This document shows positions 6,594-11,934 of a stretch of 11,934 nucleotides of DNA, piece after piece; position 1 is the stretch's first letter, and the number at the start of each line of letters is the position of its first letter. The notes under the pieces are model-generated. The model was not told the origin of the DNA and did no database searches. It saw nothing but the letters and a program-made list of their open reading frames with translations. The DNA is from Thiothrix sp. GTDB lineage: Bacteria; Pseudomonadota; Gammaproteobacteria; Thiotrichales; Thiotrichaceae. The translations under genes were made by a program, and so were the position numbers. Location: NCBI GenBank assembly GCA_011375245.1, contig DRMA01000011.1:1-11934 (forward strand), written 5' to 3'.

Positions 6594-7076
6594 CTATTGC
6601 TGGCTGGTAATAAAATTATAAATAGAACCAAAAGGGACATGACCCTGTTGTACAGCAACGAGTGTTCCTCTTGGGTCAAAAATCAAGTAAGTAGGGGTGC
6701 CTGTTAGCTTTTCATCAGCAGCTTGTAAAAGATAGTTATTAAATTCTTGTGTGTTGGTAAGAATAGTTGGGAAATTTACCCGATGTTTTGTCACAAACTG
6801 TTGTGCCCTTTGTTTATTGCCATCTAACGATATGCCAATAACCTTTGTATTAGGGAAGCGTGGAACATTTTTAACAAACTCAGGCATTTCTTTGTTGCAA
6901 ATAGCACAGCTTGATATCCATGCTTGCATAATAGTCCAATGCCCTTTGCCTGTATAGGCCGCAATGCTCGTTGGAGCATTTGTATTCAAGTTCGTCATTG
7001 CTAAACTTGTATTACTGATAAGTAAAGTGAATAGTAAAACAGAAAGGATGGATAAATACTGTTGTGCTTTAGACAT
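6594..7076 (-). CDS. Periplasmic thioredoxin-like protein (TlpA/ResA type)
   Basis: A 160-residue exported thiol-disulfide protein. The ATG at 7074-7076 is preferred over one four codons upstream (7086-7088), because GAG lies about 8 nt before it and the signal peptide then starts cleanly (MSKAQQYLSILSVLLF...NTSLA). The mature thioredoxin fold shows WTIMQAWISSC-AI-C, so the redox motif is CAIC rather than the usual WCxPC. VIGISLDG follows, and then the cis-Pro loop GTPTYLIFDPRG. The domain is otherwise complete. Family members reduce or oxidise cysteines of exported proteins, for example in cytochrome c maturation; the partner here is unknown. It stands alone between bpt and pgm, with a possible promoter of its own. 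Confidence 0.85.
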   Translation of the reverse strand: MSKAQQYLSILSVLLFTLLISNTSLAMTNLNTNAPTSIAAYTGKGHWTIMQAWISSCAICNKEMPEFVKNVPRFPNTKVIGISLDGNKQRAQQFVTKHRVNFPTILTNTQEFNNYLLQAADEKLTGTPTYLIFDPRGTLVAVQQGHVPFGSIYNFITSQQ

Positions 7077-7111
7077 TAATAATCTCATTGGGATATTTTG
7101 AAGTGTTGTGA

Positions 7112-7141
7112 ATAATAGTGTTTCTTTTTTGTTTTCAGCAA
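7112..7141 (-). promoter_or_regulatory. Possible promoter of the thioredoxin-like gene
   Basis: On the minus strand TTGCTG (7141-7136) and TATTAT (7117-7112) are 18 bp apart. The start point would fall about 30 nt before the ATG at 7076. Match to consensus is 4/6 and 5/6; A-rich DNA makes chance hits likely. Confidence 0.35.
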
Positions 7142-7284
7142 AAAAAGCATAAGCAGATGGGAAGTGTCTTCTATCTTAAATTATGCAGAAACTTAATGAC
7201 CATATCACTGCGTAAATTTACCTTAGCTGAATAGGTTTGTATGTTAATAAAGCCTAATATTTCTTATAAAGCTCAGCTTCGATG

Positions 7285-7331
7285 TTTGGTATAAAAATAA
7301 TTTTTTTTATATATATTATTTTTATACCAAA
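7285..7331. repeat. Inverted repeat with 17-bp perfect arms downstream of pgm
   Basis: TTTGGTATAAAAATAAT (7285-7301) and ATTATTTTTATACCAAA (7315-7331) are exact reverse complements around a 13-nt T/A loop. It begins 24 bp past the pgm stop on the minus strand. It may form the 3' end of the pgm mRNA, but lacks GC pairs in bulk and a U-tract. No second copy is in the window. Confidence 0.7.
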
Positions 7332-7355
7332 TAAAGTGTATTAGTTATATGCAAG

Positions 7356-8999
7356 CTATACGACTACTGATGGCGATTCTCGTTGAGTAATCTCTTTTAT
7401 TTTAGCGATTTTCAGTGCGATATTGATGAGGTCTTTTAGCGTTTCTTGTGTTTCTAAATCATGTTTATTGAAGTCTTCTTCATAGCGTTCAATATAGATA
7501 CGTAAGGTAGCCCCCTCTGTTCCTGTACCAGAGAGGCGGTAAATAATGCGCGAGCCATTGCCAAAAATAATACGAATGCCTTGATTTTCACTTGCAGAGT
7601 AATCAATGGGGTCATAATAGACAAAATTATCGGCTTTTTCTATGCGTTGACCATTGAATGCAGTGCCAGGTAGCAAAGCAAGGCTATCAGTAAGGTGTTT
7701 CATAACTTGTTCTGCTTTTTCAACAGGGAGTTTTTCGTAGTCATGCCGTGAGTAGTAATTTCTACCAAACTTTGCCCAATGCTGTCTAACAATATATTCA
7801 ACAGAATCACGCTTTACTGCAATGAGATTTAGCCAAAATAGTACAGCCCATAAACCATCTTTTTCACGAATATGATTTGCACCAGTACCAAAACTTTCTT
7901 CACCACAAAGTGTAATTTTGTCGTTGTCGAGTAAGTTGCCAAAAAACTTCCAACCTGTAGGGGTTTCATAACAGGGAATTCCTAGTTTTTTAGCGACTTT
8001 ATCGATGGCTTGACTAGTTGGCATGGAACGAGCGACACCTTTAAGTCCTTTTTCATAAGCAGGAATTTTTGTCGCATTAGCCGCGAGAATAGCTAAACTA
8101 TCACTGGGGTTAACAAAGAAATAATCACCTAATATCATATGTCTATCACCATCACCATCGGATGCTGCTCCAAAATCAGGGGCATTTGTTTTAGCATACA
8201 TTTTGCTAACAAGTTGTTTTGCATTGGTCAAGCTAGGGTCAGGATGTTTGCCACCAAAATTGACCAAAGGTTGTTCATTAAGCAAGGCATTGCTAGAAAC
8301 ACCAAGGCGTTTTATAAGGATTTCTTTTGCATAAGGACCTGTAACAGCATGCATCGCATCATAACACATTGAGAAATCATCGGAATTTATAAGGGCTTTT
8401 ATTTTGGCAAAGTCAAAAAGGCTTTCCATTAGATCTGCATAGTCTGTGACGGGATCAATAACCTCTACGTGCATTGTTGCAAACTCAAAACCTCCCACTT
8501 TATTTATTGGTAGTGGTGTATCTTGTACTGGAATCATTTTGTATTCGCTGATAGTTTGAGATACTTTAAATATTTCATTCGTTAATTTTTCAGGTGCAGG
8601 ACCACCGTTATTTATATTGAATTTAACGCCAAAATCACCACTAGGCCCACCAGGATTGTGGCTTGCTGTGAGTAAAATACCTCCTAGCGCATCATATTTA
8701 CGAATGATATTCGACATTGCAGGTGTTGATAAAATCCCATTTTGTCCAAGCAGCACCTTTTTAATACCATTGGCGGCGGCCATTCTTAAAATAATATGAA
8801 TAGCTTCTCGGTTAAAAAAACGCCCATCACCACCTAGTACAATGGTTGAACCTTCAAGATTATCAAGGCAGTTAAAGATGGATTGAATGAAGTTTTGTAA
8901 ATAATTGTCAGACCGAAAATGTTTAACGCTCTTGCGTAAGCCAGAGGTACCTGGTTTTTGGTCTTGGAAGGGGTGTGTCTTAATGATATTGCTATCCAT
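7356..8999 (-). CDS. pgm: Phosphoglucomutase, PGM1 type
   Basis: Interconverts glucose-1-phosphate and glucose-6-phosphate, feeding glycogen, UDP-glucose and surface-sugar synthesis in the cytoplasm. The 547-residue protein starts PFQDQKPGTSGLRKSVK and carries TASHNPGG, with the phosphoserine at Ser113. The Mg-binding loop DGDGDRHM, the sugar-binding GEESFG and the phosphate-binding RLSGTGTEGATLR follow. The N-terminal pattern is that of eukaryotic PGM1 and Agrobacterium Pgm, not of E. coli Pgm (which has FGTSGHRG). The length fits the PGM1 type. There is only a weak Shine-Dalgarno (GAAGAA). No glycogen or other sugar genes are next to it, so the pathway it serves here cannot be told. Confidence 0.95.
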   Translation of the reverse strand: MDSNIIKTHPFQDQKPGTSGLRKSVKHFRSDNYLQNFIQSIFNCLDNLEGSTIVLGGDGRFFNREAIHIILRMAAANGIKKVLLGQNGILSTPAMSNIIRKYDALGGILLTASHNPGGPSGDFGVKFNINNGGPAPEKLTNEIFKVSQTISEYKMIPVQDTPLPINKVGGFEFATMHVEVIDPVTDYADLMESLFDFAKIKALINSDDFSMCYDAMHAVTGPYAKEILIKRLGVSSNALLNEQPLVNFGGKHPDPSLTNAKQLVSKMYAKTNAPDFGAASDGDGDRHMILGDYFFVNPSDSLAILAANATKIPAYEKGLKGVARSMPTSQAIDKVAKKLGIPCYETPTGWKFFGNLLDNDKITLCGEESFGTGANHIREKDGLWAVLFWLNLIAVKRDSVEYIVRQHWAKFGRNYYSRHDYEKLPVEKAEQVMKHLTDSLALLPGTAFNGQRIEKADNFVYYDPIDYSASENQGIRIIFGNGSRIIYRLSGTGTEGATLRIYIERYEEDFNKHDLETQETLKDLINIALKIAKIKEITQRESPSVVV

Positions 9000-9067
9000 A
9001 GTAACGTTTCTTCAAATAAGTTCAAGAGGGATGGAGTTAAGTAGCCATTTAATCGTTTTAGGTTGCT

Positions 9068-9097
9068 TTGATAACGAAAAAAGGTGTTGTGTAGTAT
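9068..9097 (+). promoter_or_regulatory. Possible promoter of the DUF1249 gene
   Basis: TTGATA (9068-9073) and TAGTAT (9092-9097) are 18 bp apart, in the spacer between the divergent pgm and DUF1249 genes. Consensus match is moderate. No promoter for pgm stood out on the other strand. Confidence 0.3.
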
Positions 9098-9206
9098 GAT
9101 AGAAAGTATATCAACTTACTAGAAATACTAAAAATGATTGGCAATACCTTTTTTCATAAGGGAATACAGACGATATGAATACGATGAGAGTTTAAAAAAT
9201 AGCACT

Positions 9207-9662
9207 ATGTTTATTAAAGAAAAATATCCTGCATTATCATCACCTACGCCACATACGTTTGCAGATTTAATGGAAATGTATGAAGCGAACTATATACGTC
9301 TTCGTTTACTGTGCGGTGATATAAAGCAGTTGCCTGACCAATGTGTTTCATTGGTTGAGGGTGCTGTGCCTGTTGAGTTGACAGTACAGGCAAGAGCGAA
9401 ACACACTACGCATATTATGTTGACGTATTGCTTTGATTATTTAAACAAGGACGTTGTAAAACGTCCTGATTTAAAAATTCGTGTTTATCATGATGCACGC
9501 CAAGCAGAAGTCATTAGTCGGCAGTGTAATATTACAGGAGCAACGCTTCGACCTTGGGAGAGAGATGTAGATAGTTTATTGTTATGTCGCTGGCGTTTAA
9601 ACCGCTTTCTTTATAAATGGGTTGGTTATTTGCATCGACAAGGACATAATTTTTCTAAATAA
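9207..9662 (+). CDS. DUF1249 (YqiB-like) protein
   Basis: A 151-residue cytoplasmic protein from the ATG at 9207. The frame is open back to a TTG at 9138 (174 residues), but the added 23 residues have no counterpart in E. coli YqiB (about 140 residues), so the ATG is favoured; neither start has a clear Shine-Dalgarno. It shows FADLMEMYEANYIRLRLL near the N-terminus, then LKIRVYHDARQAEVI, the family's most conserved stretch, and RWRLNRFLYKWVGYLHRQGH at the C-terminus. YqiB sits beside nudF and cpdA in enterics, but its role is not established. Here it is alone and converges on plsY with only 4 bp between stop codons. Confidence 0.85.
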   Translation: MFIKEKYPALSSPTPHTFADLMEMYEANYIRLRLLCGDIKQLPDQCVSLVEGAVPVELTVQARAKHTTHIMLTYCFDYLNKDVVKRPDLKIRVYHDARQAEVISRQCNITGATLRPWERDVDSLLLCRWRLNRFLYKWVGYLHRQGHNFSK

Positions 9663-9666
9663 TTTG

Positions 9667-10266
9667 TTATTTTTCGCCAATTTTTCCTTCAGTGCCCGCC
9701 AATAGTTGCTGGATATTTGTTTTATGTTTCCAGAAGATTAGTAGTGTGATAAAAAGCATTCCGAAGGTAATTGTTCTGTCTTGCATGAGGAAATAGAAAA
9801 TAGCAGGGGCGAATAATGTTGATATCAATGCAGCTGATGATGATATTTTTAATAATTTTGCACAAAAAAGCCAAATAAACACGATGCTTAATGCTGCGAT
9901 ACTATTGATTGCAGTGTAGACCCCAATGGCTGTTGCTACACCTTTTCCTCCTTTAAATTGATAGTAAAGTGGGTAGATATGCCCTAAAAAAGCAGCAATG
10001 CCGACTAGCATAACTATACTGTTGTTCAATCCAACTAATTTACTCAATAAGACAGGAAGTAGCCCTTTGAGAACATCGCCTACTAGCGTTATGATGGCCG
10101 CTTTTTTATTGCCTAGTCGAAGTACATTGGTTGCGCCTGGGTTTTTTGAGCCAATGCTACGTGGGTCGTCTAACCCCATTACTTTACAAGTAATAATAGC
10201 ACTAGAAAGTGAACCAATAAGATAAGCAGAAATTATGAAAATAAAAGTAAGAGTGTCGATGGGCAT
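9667..10266 (-). CDS. plsY: Glycerol-3-phosphate acyltransferase PlsY
   Basis: PlsY moves an acyl group from acyl-phosphate (made by PlsX) to glycerol-3-phosphate, giving lysophosphatidic acid, the first step of phospholipid synthesis at the inner membrane. The 199-residue protein has five hydrophobic segments, at about 7-27, 57-76, 83-98, 110-137 and 145-175. Active-site motifs are GSLSSA (18-23), GSKNPGATN (39-47), HIYPLYYQFKGGKGVAT (96-112) and the C-terminal HKTNIQQLLAGTE (181-193). Length is normal. The ATG at 10264-10266 lies 28 bp from a possible bioH leader reading frame on the opposite strand, so the two divergent promoters must overlap coding DNA. Confidence 0.96.
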   Translation of the reverse strand: MPIDTLTFIFIISAYLIGSLSSAIITCKVMGLDDPRSIGSKNPGATNVLRLGNKKAAIITLVGDVLKGLLPVLLSKLVGLNNSIVMLVGIAAFLGHIYPLYYQFKGGKGVATAIGVYTAINSIAALSIVFIWLFCAKLLKISSSAALISTLFAPAIFYFLMQDRTITFGMLFITLLIFWKHKTNIQQLLAGTEGKIGEK

Positions 10267-10294
10267 GGTGAATGTCGTTATGAGTGAAGGTAAA

Positions 10295-10354
10295 ATGCTA
10301 TCCGAATTATGTCAAATGTATATCAAATTTTATCAATTGGAATATTGTCATTGA
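10295..10354 (+). other. Possible leader ORF coupled to bioH
   Basis: GAAGG (10286-10290) precedes an ATG at 10295. The frame encodes 19 residues (MLSELCQMYIKFYQLEYCH) and stops at TGA 10352-10354. That stop overlaps the TTG at 10351 in TTGA, which is the best start for bioH by length. This arrangement would let ribosomes finishing the leader start bioH. The peptide resembles nothing I know. Confidence 0.35.
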
Positions 10355-11121
10355 ATAACCTATTTATAAATATTGCAGGGCAGGGCGAACCCTTACTTGT
10401 GCTGCATGGTTGGGGGATGAATCATACCATTTGGTTGCCAGTAAAACAGATATTGGAAGAAAATTATACGGTTACATGGCTTGATCTGCCTGGTCATGGG
10501 CAAAATAAAGCCTATGAAGCCGATAACTTAGAACAAATGGTTGCCGCTGTACATGATGTTTGTGATAGGGGAACGCATGTGATGGGTTGGTCTTTAGGTG
10601 GCTTGATTGCACAGCGTTTGGCTTATTTGTATCCTGCTGAGATAAAATCACTCATTTTAGTGGCAACAACTCCTTCTTTTGTACAAAGAGCAACATGGAG
10701 TCATGCAATGGTAGATAGCGTGTTAGATACCTTTGTTGCTAATCTAGAAGAGGATTATGCCATGACATTAAAGCGTTTTTTATCATTACAGTTTATGGGG
10801 GTAAAAGATATGCAACCCACGCTTAAATTATTGCGTGAGGCTATTGTAGCAACAGCACCTACAATAGCTGCTTTAAGAGCAGGGCTGCGCATATTGAAAG
10901 AAACAGATCTTCGGCAGCAACTATGTACATTTCATAAAAGACTCTGGATATTGGGGGAAATGGATCGTTTAGTACCACGCCAACTTGCTATAGACTTGTT
11001 AGCGATGAATGCTGATGATCAGTTACACATCATAAAAGGTGCGGGTCATGCGCCTTTTGTTTCACATCCCGATATTTTTGCCCATCATGTTACTGAGTTT
11101 TTAAGTCATGTCAGATCGTAA
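10351..11121 (+). CDS. bioH: Pimeloyl-ACP methyl ester carboxylesterase BioH
   Basis: BioH removes the methyl group from pimeloyl-ACP methyl ester, ending the disguised fatty-acid route to pimelate for biotin. From TTG 10351 the protein is 256 residues, exactly the E. coli length, and begins NNLFINIAGQGEPLLVLHGWGMN like the family. The frame is open to an ATG at 10309 (270 residues), but those 14 extra residues have no counterpart and no well-placed Shine-Dalgarno. The alpha/beta-hydrolase triad is in place: Ser81 in GWSLGG, Asp205 in GEMDRLVP and His233 in GAGHAPF, against Ser82, Asp207 and His235 in E. coli. Its 3' end overlaps bioC by 14 bp, so the two are co-translated. Confidence 0.93.
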   Translation: MNNLFINIAGQGEPLLVLHGWGMNHTIWLPVKQILEENYTVTWLDLPGHGQNKAYEADNLEQMVAAVHDVCDRGTHVMGWSLGGLIAQRLAYLYPAEIKSLILVATTPSFVQRATWSHAMVDSVLDTFVANLEEDYAMTLKRFLSLQFMGVKDMQPTLKLLREAIVATAPTIAALRAGLRILKETDLRQQLCTFHKRLWILGEMDRLVPRQLAIDLLAMNADDQLHIIKGAGHAPFVSHPDIFAHHVTEFLSHVRS

Positions 11122-11934
11122 GTTAATCCATTTAGATATGAAAAAGCGCCGAAGAGGCTTTGAACGTGCGGCGAATAGTTATGATAAAGCGGCTGTATTA
11201 CAACGAGAGATTGGAGATCGACTAGAGTCTCGTCTTGATTATGTCAAACTTGAGCCTAGTGCTGTTTTAGATTTAGGTTGTGGTACAGGTTATATCAGTG
11301 AAAAATTGATGCAGCGTTATACGAAAGCACAGATTTTTGCCACTGATATTGCACTTAATATGTTAAATAAAACGGTTGAAAAAGGGGGGTGGTTTCGTAA
11401 GCCACACATCTTGTGTAGTGAAGCAGAATGTTTGCCGTTTAGCGATGATAGTTTTGATTTGGTTATTTCTAATTTAATGTTGCAATGGTGTGATGATTTA
11501 CCCCATGTTTTTACGGGTGTTAATCGTATCTTAAAACCTGATAGTTTATTTAGTTTTACCAGTTTTGGTCCTGATACCTTAAGAGAGTTACGTGAAAGTT
11601 GGCAATGTGTTGATGATCATCCACATACCAATCCTTTTATAGATATGCATGATGTGGGAGATGCCTTGATGCAGGCGGGTTTCCAGCAGCCTGTACTTGA
11701 TATGGAAATGATCACTGTTCATTATCCAAGCTTACGTGCATTAATGATGGATTTGAAAAACATTGGAGCGAGCAATGCAACATTGGAGCGTCAGCGGGGT
11801 TTAACAGGTAAGGAAACATTGGAGCGTTTAGAAAAAGCTTATCAACCTTTTCGGTTGAGTGATGGTTTGTATCCATTGAGTTATGAGGTTGTGTATGGTC
11901 ATGCATGGTCATCAGCAGGGATTGCTATTGCTGA
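11108..11934 (+). CDS. bioC: Malonyl-ACP O-methyltransferase BioC, 3'-truncated by window edge
   Basis: BioC methylates the free carboxyl of malonyl-ACP with SAM, letting the fatty-acid machinery extend it to pimeloyl-ACP methyl ester, the BioH substrate. The ATG at 11108 lies inside the end of bioH (14-bp overlap), and the frame stays open to the window end, 275 codons. It starts KRRRGFERAANSYDKAAVLQREIG, the typical BioC N-terminus. SAM motif I is VLDLGCGTG (53-61), followed by FATDIALNML, LPFSDDSFDLVISNLMLQW and the BioC signature FTSFGPDTLRELR (150-162). LSDGLYPLSYEVVYGHAW near 250-267 shows that few codons are missing. No Shine-Dalgarno of note; translational coupling to bioH is likely. 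Confidence 0.95.
   Translation, partial: MSDRKLIHLDMKKRRRGFERAANSYDKAAVLQREIGDRLESRLDYVKLEPSAVLDLGCGTGYISEKLMQRYTKAQIFATDIALNMLNKTVEKGGWFRKPHILCSEAECLPFSDDSFDLVISNLMLQWCDDLPHVFTGVNRILKPDSLFSFTSFGPDTLRELRESWQCVDDHPHTNPFIDMHDVGDALMQAGFQQPVLDMEMITVHYPSLRALMMDLKNIGASNATLERQRGLTGKETLERLEKAYQPFRLSDGLYPLSYEVVYGHAWSSAGIAIA

Noticed and set aside
9138..9206. TTG start extending the DUF1249 protein by 23 residues
   Set aside because: No Shine-Dalgarno and no counterpart in YqiB; the ATG at 9207 gives a typical length.
1..11934. tRNA genes and CRISPR arrays
   Set aside because: No T-arm GGTTCGAATCC-like motif with a cloverleaf and no spaced direct repeats were seen by eye on either strand.

Overview
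The window looks like chromosome of a low-GC gammaproteobacterium. The pointers are the ftsK-lolA-(rarA) order, Bpt, a DUF1249/YqiB protein, PlsY and an overlapping bioH-bioC pair. Intergenic DNA is very AT-rich. I cannot name the genus from sequence alone. No CRISPR array, rRNA or tRNA was seen, and no transposase or nuclease gene lies in the window.

Layout, left to right. (1) The 3' part of mtaB, a tRNA methylthiotransferase gene, enters from the left edge. (2) Its last codons run into a structured element of about 194 bp (1071-1264). I read this as a HEARO / IscB-type omegaRNA without its iscB gene, inserted into the very end of mtaB. (3) A strong promoter (1284-1311) drives a small lipoprotein gene. 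(4) After a gene-poor gap of 367 bp come ftsK (DNA translocase) and lolA (periplasmic lipoprotein chaperone). (5) The next spacer holds a heavily deleted remnant of rarA, the gene that usually follows lolA. (6) On the minus strand lie bpt (N-end-rule leucyltransferase), a periplasmic thioredoxin-like gene and a PGM1-type phosphoglucomutase gene. (7) A DUF1249 gene on the plus strand meets plsY on the minus strand tail to tail, 4 bp apart. (8) bioH and bioC, overlapping by 14 bp, run off the right edge. They supply the last and first dedicated steps of pimelate synthesis for biotin.

The most unusual content is the standalone HEARO-like RNA. It has a three-way-junction 5' domain with a GNRA-capped hairpin, a 10-bp long-range closing stem and a possible pseudoknot. 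It supplies the last codons and the stop of mtaB. The sequence just 5' of it, where an IscB omegaRNA carries its guide, is mtaB coding sequence. Removing 1071-1264 rejoins an mtaB reading frame that stops after two lysine codons, as expected of a clean insertion. The second notable item is the rarA scar at about 5584-5766: both gene ends are readable but the roughly 1.1 kb middle is gone.
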